DNA of 64,000 bases, taken from contig NZ_JARUBJ010000002.1 in the NCBI RefSeq assembly GCF_029626145.1, positions 2,758,501 to 2,822,500 on the forward strand. Direction: 5' to 3'. The notes under the pieces were generated by a model. The model did no database searches, was not told where the DNA came from, and worked only from the letters and a program-made list of their open reading frames with translations. Positions 1-7,115 of this stretch are shown one piece after another; the stretch's first letter is position 1, and each line of letters opens with the position of its first letter. This DNA comes from Micromonospora sp. WMMD961 (lineage in GTDB: Bacteria; Actinomycetota; Actinomycetes; Mycobacteriales; Micromonosporaceae). A program made the position numbers and the translations under genes.

Positions 1-2
1 GT

Positions 3-920
3 CAGACCGCACTGCTCGTCGAGTTGGAGCCGGTGGTTGCCCGCAACCTGGACCGGCACCTCTCGCTGGCCAAGGAGTGGTTCCCGCACGAGTACGTGCC
101 GTGGAGCGAGGGGCGCACCTTCGACGGGCCGCTCGGCGGCGAGGCGTGGTCACCGACCGACTCGACGATCCCGGACGTGGCCCGCACCGCGCTGATCGTG
201 AACCTGCTGACCGAGGACAACCTGCCCTCGTACCACCACGAGATCGCCACCCTGTTCGGCCGTGACGGCGCGTGGGGCACCTGGGTGCACCGGTGGACCG
301 CGGAGGAGGGCCGGCACGGGGTCGCGATCCGCGACTACCTGACCGTCACCCGCGCCGTCGACCCGGTGGCGTTGGAGCGGGCCCGGATGACGCACATGTC
401 GGAGGGCTACACCAACGCCCACGGCGACGAGGTGCTGCACTCGCTGGCGTACGTCTCGTTCCAGGAGTTGGCCACCCGGATCTCGCACCGCAACACCGGC
501 AAGGCCACCGGCGATCCCGCCTGCGAGGCGTTGTTGGCCCGGGTGGCCGCCGACGAGAACCTGCACATGGTCTTCTACCGCAACCTGCTCGCCGCCGCGT
601 TCGAGCTGGCTCCGAGTCAGGCCATGCGCGCCGTCGCCGACGTGGTGGCCGACTTCCAGATGCCGGGCAGCGGCATCGACGGCTTCGCCCGCAAGTCCGT
701 GGCGATCGCCCTGGCCGGCATCTACGACCTGCGCCAGCACCGCGACGAGGTGTTGCAGCCGGTGCTGCGTCAGTGGGACGTCTTCAACGTGACCGGCCTC
801 GACGCCGACGGTGAAGCCGCCCGCGAGCAGCTCGCCGCCCAGCTGGCGAACCTGGACCGCGCCGCGAGCCGCTTCGAGGAGAAGCGCGACGCCCGAGCCT
901 CCCGCCTAGCCCTCCGCTAA
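3..920 (+). CDS. Acyl-ACP desaturase (DesA type), 5' end outside the window
   Basis: Soluble diiron acyl-[acyl-carrier-protein] desaturase, expected to place a double bond in fatty acyl-ACP in the cytoplasm. The reading frame is open to the left edge, so the true start lies upstream; the TTG at 24 is internal to the conserved N-terminal part. Visible family features are the WFPHEYVPWS segment and the diiron ligand motifs EENxxH-like and ExxRH (AEEGRHG near 100 residues in, DENLHM near 185). The C-terminus is complete and ends with a basic, Ala/Arg-rich tail. It is followed by a C-rich tract and a palindromic repeat. The family call is firm; which desaturase paralog it is cannot be told from here. 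Confidence 0.9.
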   Translation, partial: QTALLVELEPVVARNLDRHLSLAKEWFPHEYVPWSEGRTFDGPLGGEAWSPTDSTIPDVARTALIVNLLTEDNLPSYHHEIATLFGRDGAWGTWVHRWTAEEGRHGVAIRDYLTVTRAVDPVALERARMTHMSEGYTNAHGDEVLHSLAYVSFQELATRISHRNTGKATGDPACEALLARVAADENLHMVFYRNLLAAAFELAPSQAMRAVADVVADFQMPGSGIDGFARKSVAIALAGIYDLRQHRDEVLQPVLRQWDVFNVTGLDADGEAAREQLAAQLANLDRAASRFEEKRDARASRLALR

Positions 921-959
921 CCCCAACCCCGCCCCCACCCCCACCCCCGGTCCCGCCCC
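921..959 (-). other. C-rich tract, G-quadruplex motif on the minus strand
   Basis: Between the desaturase stop and the palindrome the plus strand is almost pure C with single A or G interruptions, so the minus strand carries at least five runs of four or more G with short loops. This fits the usual four-run G-quadruplex pattern. It mirrors the G-rich tract at 1029-1051 on the other side of the palindrome. Confidence 0.6.
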
Positions 960-1020
960 GTTGATCATGAAGTTATTGCCACTCGCGTCGGCGTGTCATG
1001 GCGATAACTTCATGATCAAC
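960..1020. repeat. Dispersed palindromic repeat, copy 1 (GTTGATCATGAAGTTAT arms)
   Basis: Arms of 21 bases at 960-980 and 1000-1020 are reverse complements with a single G-T wobble, separated by 19 bases. The outer part GTTGATCATG recurs at 7033, 37551 and 53840. It sits between convergent genes (desaturase and thioesterase), so it could work as a bidirectional terminator or be a REP/MITE-like element. No transposase is nearby. Confidence 0.85.
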
Positions 1021-1028
1021 GCGTTTCC

Positions 1029-1051
1029 GGGGTGGGGTGGGGTGGGGTGGG
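1029..1051 (+). other. G-quadruplex motif
   Basis: Four GGGG runs and a final GGG are separated by single T residues, an ideal parallel G-quadruplex pattern. It lies directly beside the 3' end of the minus-strand thioesterase gene and mirrors the C-rich tract at 921-959 across the palindrome. Confidence 0.75.
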
Positions 1052-1558
1052 TCAGGTTTGGGGGAGGAGGAGGCAGGTGCTGGTGGCGTGGGCTATCAGG
1101 CGGGCGTTCGCGTCGGTGATGCGGGCCTCGGCCAGAGCCGTGCGCCGGCCGCGTTGCAACACCGTTCCCTCGCAGCGCAGCGTGCCGCTCTCGACGGTGA
1201 CCGGGCGCAGGAACTTCACGTTGAGATCCAGCGAGGTGTAGCCGACGCCGGCGGGCAGGGTGGTGTGCACGGCGCACCCGGCGGCGGTGTCCAGCAGGGT
1301 CGAGAGCACGCCGCCGTGGACGGTGCCGAGTGGGTTGTAGTGGAACTCCTGCGGGGTCAGCTCGACGACTACCCGACCCTCGTCGGCCTCCATCCGGGTC
1401 ATGTCCAGAAGGTGCATCACCGGCGGCGCGGCCAGTTCGCCGGCGATCATCGCCCGGAGCATGTCGAGGCCGCCGCGTCGGCCGACCTGGGCCGCGTTGA
1501 CCGACGGGTCCGCCCAGGTGAAGGTACGGCTGCGCGCTGGTTCCTGCGTCTGCGTCAT
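1052..1558 (-). CDS. PaaI-type hotdog thioesterase
   Basis: Hotdog-fold acyl-CoA thioesterase of the PaaI/YdiI family, 168 residues from the chosen start. The family signature lies mid-protein: NPLGTVHGGVLSTLLDTAAG, with the conserved HGG and the catalytic acidic residue in LLD, followed by the SLDLNVKFLRP strand. A start 12 codons upstream (1594) is possible. The ATG at 1558 is preferred because a promoter (TTGACA, 18-base spacer, CAGTCT) ends exactly six bases before it, which predicts a leaderless mRNA. It is divergent from the HxlR regulator gene with only 55 bases between the starts. Substrate is unknown; hydrolysis of a small acyl-CoA is the family expectation. Confidence 0.85.
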   Translation of the reverse strand: MTQTQEPARSRTFTWADPSVNAAQVGRRGGLDMLRAMIAGELAAPPVMHLLDMTRMEADEGRVVVELTPQEFHYNPLGTVHGGVLSTLLDTAAGCAVHTTLPAGVGYTSLDLNVKFLRPVTVESGTLRCEGTVLQRGRRTALAEARITDANARLIAHATSTCLLLPQT

Positions 1559-1568
1559 GGACGCAGAC
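1548..1568. promoter_or_regulatory. Perfect 9-bp inverted repeat over the thioesterase start, candidate HxlR operator
   Basis: GTCTGCGTC and GACGCAGAC are exact reverse complements separated by three bases. The element overlaps the -10 box and the start codon of the thioesterase gene and lies about 45 bases upstream of the hxlR-type gene. Position and symmetry fit an operator for the divergently encoded regulator; this is inference. Confidence 0.5.
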
Positions 1569-1594
1569 TGGCAGCCGGTTGCTGAGTCTGTCAA
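1565..1594 (-). promoter_or_regulatory. Promoter of the thioesterase gene
   Basis: Reading the minus strand, TTGACA (1594-1589), an 18-base spacer, CAGTCT (1570-1565), six bases, then ATG at 1558. The perfect -35 hexamer makes this one of the clearest promoters in the window. Confidence 0.55.
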
Positions 1595-1607
1595 CGAGAT
1601 CTAGCCT
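1579..1607 (+). promoter_or_regulatory. Leaderless promoter of the HxlR-type gene
   Basis: TTGCTG (1579-1584), a 17-base spacer, TAGCCT (1602-1607), six bases, then ATG at 1614. There is no ribosome binding site, so the transcript should begin at or next to the start codon. It interleaves with the divergent thioesterase promoter. Confidence 0.5.
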
Positions 1608-1613
1608 GGTCCG

Positions 1614-2090
1614 ATGCGACCTCCGGCTCTGGACTGGTCAGTGGAGAACTGCACCATCGCCCGCGCGATGGAGGTCCTCGGTGAGCGGTGGACGCTCGTG
1701 GTCCTCCGCGAGGTGTTCACCGGCGTACGCCGCTTCGACGACATGCGGGTACGCACCGGCATTCCGCGCCAGGTGCTGACCAACCGGCTCGCCAGCCTGG
1801 TGGAGCAGGGCGTGCTGAGTCGCGAGCCGTACCGGGAGCCCGGCAGTCGGCTGCGTCACGAGTACCGGCTGACGGAGAAGGGGCTGGATCTGTGGCCCGT
1901 GCTGGTCGCCGTCCTGGGATGGGGTGACCGGTACCTCGCCGACGCGGAGGGCCCGCCGCTCAGCGTCACCCACCGCGACTGCGGGGCCGAGGTCCGCGCC
2001 GAGCTGCGCTGCGCCGACGGGCACGATGTCGCCCGGCCACGCGACGTGATGCCCAGCCCGGGTCCCGGCGCCCGTCGCCGCGTCCCCTGA
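1614..2090 (+). CDS. HxlR-family transcriptional regulator
   Basis: Winged helix-turn-helix regulator of the HxlR (MarR-like) family, 158 residues. The first 100 residues hold the family fold: an N-terminal Cys (ENCTIARAMEVLGERWT), the recognition helix around TGIPRQVLTNRLASL and the wing GSRLRHEYRLTEKG. The lone Cys13 is the typical redox or electrophile-sensing position in this family. The last 50 residues include two more Cys (HRDCGAE, ELRCADG) and a Pro/Arg tail. Divergent from the thioesterase gene, it is probably its regulator and an autoregulator through the palindrome at 1548-1568. Inducer unknown. Confidence 0.85.
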   Translation: MRPPALDWSVENCTIARAMEVLGERWTLVVLREVFTGVRRFDDMRVRTGIPRQVLTNRLASLVEQGVLSREPYREPGSRLRHEYRLTEKGLDLWPVLVAVLGWGDRYLADAEGPPLSVTHRDCGAEVRAELRCADGHDVARPRDVMPSPGPGARRRVP

Positions 2091-2435
2091 CGCCGCGCCC
2101 CGCACCCCTGGCCTAGGTAGGCCGTCCGTCGGCGGCGCTCATCGTCGGGCGCGCGGCGCGCGCGACCCCCGGCGCGGTTTCGCATCGATGACCGTGCGCG
2201 CCAAAGCAGACCGGATGTCGGTTGGGTGTGACGGTGCCTGTTCGCCAGCATGTCGGGGGTGTTGCGGCCAGGTGGCCGATCAAGGTCGGTGAATCCAGGC
2301 GAATTCAAGCCTTGTTAATGATCTTAAGTATGTGAATACTTCAGTCTCAGTCGGCCGGTTTCCCCAGATCGGCCGGGTTGCCCTCGGGTCAGCCGCCCCC
2401 GGCCAGACCCGCTCCCCCGCCCAGGAGGTTGTTAC
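2091..2435. other. Intergenic region with an AT-rich promoter segment
   Basis: This 345-base stretch has no convincing gene. The first 200 bases are ordinary GC-rich sequence. From about 2300 it becomes markedly AT-rich and carries the promoter of the protease gene. The last 25 bases hold a strong AGGAGG ribosome binding site. Confidence 0.6.
2312..2341 (+). promoter_or_regulatory. Promoter of the secreted protease with overlapping palindrome
   Basis: TTGTTA (2312-2317), a 17-base spacer and AATACT (2335-2340) resemble a sigma-70-type promoter. A perfect inverted repeat AAGTAT-GTGA-ATACTT (2326-2341) covers the -10 box, as an operator would. Predicted leader is about 90 bases. Confidence 0.4.
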
Positions 2436-3482
2436 ATGCGACCCACGAGGTCCTCATTCCGTGTTGCGGCTACAGTCGCCGTTTCCGGAACGCTGGTCGT
2501 CGGCACGCTCATCGGCGCGCCGGCTCAAGCCGCTCCCGCCGCGTCGCCCGACACCGCCGCCGCGATCTCCGCGGAACTCGGCGACCGCTCCGCCGGCTCG
2601 TACATCGATGCCAGCGGCAAGTCCGTCGTCACGGTGACCGACGCCGCCGCCGCCAGCAAGGCGAGCAAGGCCGGCGCCGTCGTCCGTTACGTCACCCGCG
2701 GCGCCGCCGAGCTCAACCGGGCCACCGCCGACCTGGAGCGCTCCGCCAAGATCCCGGGCACCGCCTGGTGGAGCGACCCGGTCACCAACCAGGTCGTCGT
2801 CTCCGTCGACAGCACCGTCACCGGTGCCAAGCTGGAGCGGGTCAAGGCCGCCGCCGCGCGGGCCAACGGCGCGGTCCGGGTCGAGGCCGAGGCCGGCGTG
2901 CTGAGCACCCGGATCTCCGGCGGCCAGGCCATCTACGCCGGCGGGGGCGGGCGCTGCTCGCTCGGCTTCAACGTGCGCAGTGGCAGCACCTACTACTTCC
3001 TGACGGCCGGGCACTGCACCAACATCTCGGCCAGCTGGTACTCGAACTCCGCCCAGACCGCGCTGCTCGGCACCCGTGCCGGCACCAGCTTCCCGGGCAA
3101 CGACTACGGCATCGTGCGGCACAACAACTCGGCCAACGCCGCCGGCAACGTCTACCTCTACAACGGCAGCTACCGGGACATCACCGGCGCCGGCAACGCC
3201 TCCGTCGGCCAGTCGGTGCAGCGCTCCGGCAGCACCACCGGCCTGCGCAGCGGCTCGGTGAACGCGACCAACGCCACGGTGAACTACGCCGAGGGCTCGG
3301 TCTCCGGTCTGATCCGCACCAACGTCTGCGCCGAACCGGGCGACAGCGGCGGCTCGCTCTTCGCCGGCAGCACCGCGCTGGGCCTGACCTCCGGTGGTAG
3401 TGGCAACTGCCGCACCGGTGGCACTACCTACTTCCAGCCGGTCACCGAGGCGCTCAGCCGCTACGGCGTCAGCGTCTTCTGA
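2436..3482 (+). CDS. Secreted S1 family serine protease (streptogrisin/alpha-lytic type)
   Basis: Preproenzyme of 348 residues. A signal peptide (residues 1 to about 32, ending AQA), a pro-region of about 125 residues that acts as folding chaperone in this family, and a chymotrypsin-fold mature domain of about 190 residues. The catalytic triad is visible: His193 in TAGHC, Asp223 in NDYGIV and Ser304 in EPGDSGGSL. Cys174 and Cys194 should form the first disulfide, and two more Cys flank Ser304. The length and the compact mature domain resemble streptogrisins A/B. An AGGAGG site precedes the ATG. The gene stands alone, with its own promoter and terminator. Confidence 0.95.
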   Translation: MRPTRSSFRVAATVAVSGTLVVGTLIGAPAQAAPAASPDTAAAISAELGDRSAGSYIDASGKSVVTVTDAAAASKASKAGAVVRYVTRGAAELNRATADLERSAKIPGTAWWSDPVTNQVVVSVDSTVTGAKLERVKAAAARANGAVRVEAEAGVLSTRISGGQAIYAGGGGRCSLGFNVRSGSTYYFLTAGHCTNISASWYSNSAQTALLGTRAGTSFPGNDYGIVRHNNSANAAGNVYLYNGSYRDITGAGNASVGQSVQRSGSTTGLRSGSVNATNATVNYAEGSVSGLIRTNVCAEPGDSGGSLFAGSTALGLTSGGSGNCRTGGTTYFQPVTEALSRYGVSVF

Positions 3483-3495
3483 TCCACGCACCGCT

Positions 3496-3527
3496 CGCGG
3501 GCCGCCGGAACACTCCGGCGGCCCGCG
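3496..3527 (+). terminator. Hairpin terminator after the protease gene
   Basis: A perfect 14-bp stem (3496-3509 with 3514-3527) with a four-base ACAC loop lies 14 bases past the stop codon. No U-tract follows, as is usual in actinobacteria. Confidence 0.8.
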
Positions 3528-3569
3528 TCGCGTTGACGGCCACCGAACCCCGCCGACACCGGACGACGG

Positions 3570-4193
3570 TCAGCCGGGCCCGGACGGCCCCGGTCGTCGC
3601 CGGGACACCAGCACGGCGGCCAGCGGTACGCCCGCCTCGGCGGCCGCCGCCAGCCGCTCGGTCAGCCCGATCCATGGACCGTCGGTGAAGAACTCGACGG
3701 CGAACCAGCCGACCAGCCCGAGGAGGACCACCGCCACCGCGAGCGCCAGCCCGCGTACGAGTGCCGGCGGGTGGCGGCGCTCCCGGTCGAGGGACGGCCT
3801 CGCGCGACGGGGAACCGCCAGGGCCGGCCAGACGGCCAACGCCCCGAACGCCACACCGGCGGCCACGGCGTGCGTCGTCGAGTCACCGTCCGGGTTCTGC
3901 GGGAACGCGACCAGGACCAGTGTCGCCAGCCCACCCAGCGCGAGCAGCGCTCGGCCCGCCGGCGCGGCGCTGACCAGGCCGAGAGCGGTCGTGAGGTGAC
4001 AGAGACCCAGGCCGGCCAGCCCGAGCGTCATGATCCAGCGATGGTCCGCACCCGTGGCGGCCAGCGCGCTGATGGTCTGCCGCACCGGATCGAACCCGTC
4101 GGACCGGGCGGCCTGCGCCACTGTCCAGCCGCCGACGAGGAACAGCGGCGCGCCACCGGCCGACAGCAGGGTCCAACGGGGAACGGCGGGCAT
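3570..4193 (-). CDS. DUF998 integral membrane protein, copy A
   Basis: Membrane protein of 207 residues with about six hydrophobic segments and the DUF998 layout: WTVAQAxxxDGFDPVRQTIS after the first helix, the WIMTLGLAGLG helix, and VAFPQNPDGDSTTHAVAAG before the fourth helix. Function of the family is unknown. It is paralogous to the next gene (4314-5048), with which it shares order and all motifs. The start ATG lies six bases after a TACGAT -10 box, indicating a leaderless transcript and so separate transcription from its paralog upstream. Confidence 0.8.
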   Translation of the reverse strand: MPAVPRWTLLSAGGAPLFLVGGWTVAQAARSDGFDPVRQTISALAATGADHRWIMTLGLAGLGLCHLTTALGLVSAAPAGRALLALGGLATLVLVAFPQNPDGDSTTHAVAAGVAFGALAVWPALAVPRRARPSLDRERRHPPALVRGLALAVAVVLLGLVGWFAVEFFTDGPWIGLTERLAAAAEAGVPLAAVLVSRRRPGPSGPG

Positions 4194-4199
4194 CGGGCG

Positions 4200-4205
4200 A
4201 TCGTA
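4200..4205 (-). promoter_or_regulatory. Leaderless -10 box for DUF998 copy A
   Basis: TACGAT on the minus strand ends six bases before the ATG at 4193; no ribosome binding site is present. Confidence 0.45.
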
Positions 4206-4313
4206 GCGATGCGACCGGCGCGGTCCCCGGGACCCGCGCTCGGGCCGACCGGCCGTGTGCGGGGCCGCCCAGCGGAAGGCGGCGGCGACGAGGAGATCAG
4301 GCGGGGCGACGAC

Positions 4314-5048
4314 TCACGGCAGCCGGTCGGGCCGCCCGGGAGCCGGCCCGTCGGGTGGCCCGAGCGGATCCGGGGGTACGACGCCGATCGTCGGCAGGTC
4401 CGGGCCGACGCGGACGGCGCCGCCGGTCGACCAGGCGAGGTGCGCCCGCCGGGCGGAGAGGACCGCCAGCAGCGGCCAGAGGGAGACCGCGACCGCCGTG
4501 ACCCGCTCGGCCAGCCCGGTGCGGGATCCGCTGGTCACCTCGAACGCGCACCAGCCGAAGAGCGCGAGCAGCACGAGCGTGGCGCTCAGCCCCACCCCCC
4601 GGCGGAACGCCCAGGGCGGCTCCGGTCGGGTGGGGTGCCCGGCGTGGTGGCCGCGCGGCAGTCGCAGTGCCGAGCCGGCCGGCCAGAGCACCAGGGCGAG
4701 GACGGCCACCGTCGCCGCGATGCCGTGGCTGAGCGAGCCGCCGACCGGTGGCCGGGGAAAGGCGACCAGCGCGATGGTGGCCACCCCACCGATCGCGAGC
4801 AGGAAGCGGCTGGGCAGCCCGGCGGCGTGCAGGACGACGGCGACCGACAGGTAACAACAGCCGAGCAGCACCAGGGCCACCACCATGATCCAGGCGTCGG
4901 TGGCGTCCTGCCCGGCCAGCTCGCTGATGGTGTCCCGGACCGGGTCGTACCCGACGGGCTGCCGGGCCTCCGCCACCGTCCAACCGGCCACCAGCAGCAC
5001 GGGTGCCGCCGCCGCCGTGGCGACGGCCCAGTTCGGTACGGGCCGCAT
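4314..5048 (-). CDS. DUF998 integral membrane protein, copy B
   Basis: Membrane protein of 244 residues, a tandem paralog of the preceding minus-strand neighbour. Equivalent motifs are WTVAEARQPVGYDPVRDTIS, AWIMVVALVLLGCCYLS and VAFPRPPVGGSLSHGIAAT. It differs by a longer, Pro-rich C-terminal tail of about 35 residues after the last helix. The 120 bases between the two genes hold the leaderless promoter of copy A. Function is unknown; the pair is probably a local duplication that has diverged considerably. Confidence 0.8.
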   Translation of the reverse strand: MRPVPNWAVATAAAAPVLLVAGWTVAEARQPVGYDPVRDTISELAGQDATDAWIMVVALVLLGCCYLSVAVVLHAAGLPSRFLLAIGGVATIALVAFPRPPVGGSLSHGIAATVAVLALVLWPAGSALRLPRGHHAGHPTRPEPPWAFRRGVGLSATLVLLALFGWCAFEVTSGSRTGLAERVTAVAVSLWPLLAVLSARRAHLAWSTGGAVRVGPDLPTIGVVPPDPLGPPDGPAPGRPDRLP

Positions 5049-5054
5049 TTCGCC

Positions 5055-5060
5055 ACGTTA
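5055..5060 (-). promoter_or_regulatory. Leaderless -10 box for DUF998 copy B
   Basis: TAACGT on the minus strand ends six bases before the ATG at 5048, the same arrangement as for copy A. Confidence 0.45.
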
Positions 5061-5202
5061 ACCGGCGCGGCTGCCGGAGGGGTCCGGTTCGCCGGTCCAC
5101 CCCACCAGCGAATCGTGCCGGCCTGCCGGGTGCCCGGAGGTGGGGCGGCCACCCCTGACAGAATGCCGGTGAGGACTGTTCCACGATGAGGAGTTGCCAG
5201 CC

Positions 5203-7008
5203 GTGATCCGTACCCACAATGCCGGAAGCCTGCGCGCCGCGGACGCCGGCTCGACGGTGACGCTCGCCGGCTGGGTGGCCCGCCGGCGCGACCACGGCGG
5301 GGTCATCTTCGTCGACCTGCGCGACGGTTCCGGTGTTGTCCAGGTGGTGTTCCGCGAGGAGGATGCGCACGCGCTGCGCAACGAGTTCTGCGTGAAGGTC
5401 GTCGGCGAGGTGACCCGCCGGCCGGACGGCAACGAGAACCCGGAGCTGCCCACCGGTGAGGTCGAGGTGACCGCCGCCGAGTTGGAGGTGCTCTCCGAGG
5501 CGGCTCCGCTGCCGCTGCCGGTGGACGACCAGATCGAGGCCGGCGACGACATCCGGCTCCGGTACCGCTACCTGGACCTGCGCCGCAGCGGCCCGGCGAA
5601 CGCGCTGCGACTGCGCTCGCGGGCCAGCCAGCTCGCCCGGGGCGTGCTGCACGAGCGGGACTTCCTGGAGATCGAGACGCCGACGCTGACCCGCTCGACG
5701 CCCGAGGGTGCCCGCGACTTCCTGGTCCCGGTGCGACTCCAGCCAGGCAGCTGGTACGCGCTGCCGCAGTCGCCGCAGCTGTTCAAGCAGCTCCTGATGG
5801 TCGGCGGCATGGAGCGGTACTACCAGATCGCCCGCTGCTACCGCGACGAGGACTTCCGCGCCGACCGGCAGCCCGAGTTCACCCAGCTCGACATCGAGAT
5901 GTCGTTCGTCACCGAGGACGACGTGATCGACCTCGGTGAGGCGATCGTCTCGGCGCTCTGGAAGGACCTGGCCGGTCACGAGATCAGCCAGCCGATCCCA
6001 CGGATCACCTGGCACGACGCGATGGCCCGGTACGGCTCGGACAAGCCGGACCTGCGCTACGGCGTCGAGCTGACCGAGCTGACCGACTACCTGCGGGGCA
6101 CCGAGTTCCGGGTCTTCGCCGGGGCGATCGACGCGGGCGGCTACGTCGGCGCGGTGGTGATGCCGGGCGGCGCGGCGCAGAGCCGCAAGGAGCTGGACGG
6201 CTGGCAGGACTGGGCCAAGGCGCGGGGCGCCCGGGGCCTGGCGTACGTGGTGCTGGACGCCGAGACCGGCGAGGCGCGCGGCCCGGTGGCGAAGAACCTG
6301 TCCGCCGAGCACCTGGGCGGGCTCGCCGACGCGGTCGGCGCCAAGCCGGGCGACGCGGTCTTCTTCGCCGCGAGCGCCACCACCCGCGAGGCGCAGGAGC
6401 TGCTCGGGGCGGCCCGCGTCGAGATCGCCAAGCGGGCCGGGCTTGTCGACGAGAGCGCCTGGGCGTTCTGCTGGGTGGTCGACGCGCCGATGTTCGAGCG
6501 CACCGACGAGGGCGGCTGGACGGCCGTGCACCACCCGTTCACCTCGCCGAACGCGGAGTGGGTGGACCGGTTCGAGGAGGCTCCGGACCGGGCCCTGGCG
6601 TACGCGTACGACATCGTTTGCAACGGCAACGAGATCGGCGGCGGGTCGATCCGTATCCACCGGGGCGACGTGCAGAAGCGGGTCTTCGACCTGCTCGGCA
6701 TCACGCCCGAGGAGGCGCAGGACAAGTTCGGCTTCCTGCTGGAGGCGTTCAAGTACGGCGCCCCGCCGCACGGCGGCATCGCCTTCGGCTGGGACCGGGT
6801 CTGCATGCTGCTCGCCGGTGCGGACTCGATCCGCGAGGTCATCGCGTTCCCGAAGACCCGTGGTGGCTTCGACCCGCTGACCAGCGCCCCGACCCCGATC
6901 ACCGCCCAGCAGCGGGCCGAGGCCGGCATCGACGCCAAGCCCAAGCCGGCGGCGGCGGCCCACACCGGCACCGCGGGCCCGGCCGCCCCGGTAGCCGACC
7001 CGGTCTGA
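5203..7008 (+). CDS. aspS: Aspartyl-tRNA synthetase, probably non-discriminating (Asp/Asn)
   Basis: Class II aminoacyl-tRNA synthetase of the bacterial type, 601 residues. It has an N-terminal OB-fold anticodon-binding domain (about 1-110), the catalytic core with motif 2 (CYRDEDFRADRQPEFTQLD, Arg214) and motif 3 (GGIAFGWDRVCMLL, Arg532), and the inserted GAD domain in between. GTG 5203 is chosen over the TTG at 5194 because GAGGAG ends nine bases before it and family proteins begin MIRTH. His31 (RRRDHGG) and a Gly near residue 76 replace the Leu and Lys seen at these sites in the discriminating E. coli enzyme, which predicts that tRNA-Asn is also charged with Asp and then amidated by GatCAB. 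The C-terminus is a short Ala/Pro tail. Confidence 0.97.
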   Translation: MIRTHNAGSLRAADAGSTVTLAGWVARRRDHGGVIFVDLRDGSGVVQVVFREEDAHALRNEFCVKVVGEVTRRPDGNENPELPTGEVEVTAAELEVLSEAAPLPLPVDDQIEAGDDIRLRYRYLDLRRSGPANALRLRSRASQLARGVLHERDFLEIETPTLTRSTPEGARDFLVPVRLQPGSWYALPQSPQLFKQLLMVGGMERYYQIARCYRDEDFRADRQPEFTQLDIEMSFVTEDDVIDLGEAIVSALWKDLAGHEISQPIPRITWHDAMARYGSDKPDLRYGVELTELTDYLRGTEFRVFAGAIDAGGYVGAVVMPGGAAQSRKELDGWQDWAKARGARGLAYVVLDAETGEARGPVAKNLSAEHLGGLADAVGAKPGDAVFFAASATTREAQELLGAARVEIAKRAGLVDESAWAFCWVVDAPMFERTDEGGWTAVHHPFTSPNAEWVDRFEEAPDRALAYAYDIVCNGNEIGGGSIRIHRGDVQKRVFDLLGITPEEAQDKFGFLLEAFKYGAPPHGGIAFGWDRVCMLLAGADSIREVIAFPKTRGGFDPLTSAPTPITAQQRAEAGIDAKPKPAAAAHTGTAGPAAPVADPV

Positions 7009-7032
7009 CCCGCAGCTCTCCCCTCTCGCCTT

Positions 7033-7093
7033 GTTGATCATGGGGTTGGCGGGCCCACGCGTTCGCGTGTCGCTCGTTAACCTCATGATCGAC
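7033..7093. repeat. Dispersed palindromic repeat, copy 2
   Basis: Left arm from 7033 (GTTGATCATGGGGTTGGCGGG) and right arm 7071-7093 form a stem of about 22 pairs in which nearly all mismatches are G-T wobbles when read on the plus strand. The loop holds a further small hairpin CACGCG-TT-CGCGTG. It lies between aspS and the reductase gene. The outer bases match copies 1 and 3; the inner stem differs. Confidence 0.8.
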
Positions 7094-7115
7094 CTAGGCG
7101 GGGGAGTGGGCCGGG

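Noticed and set aside
4297..7086. 929-codon open frame on the minus strand over the second DUF998 gene and aspS
   Set aside because: It covers aspS antisense and lacks domain motifs or a ribosome binding site; long antisense frames are expected at this GC content.
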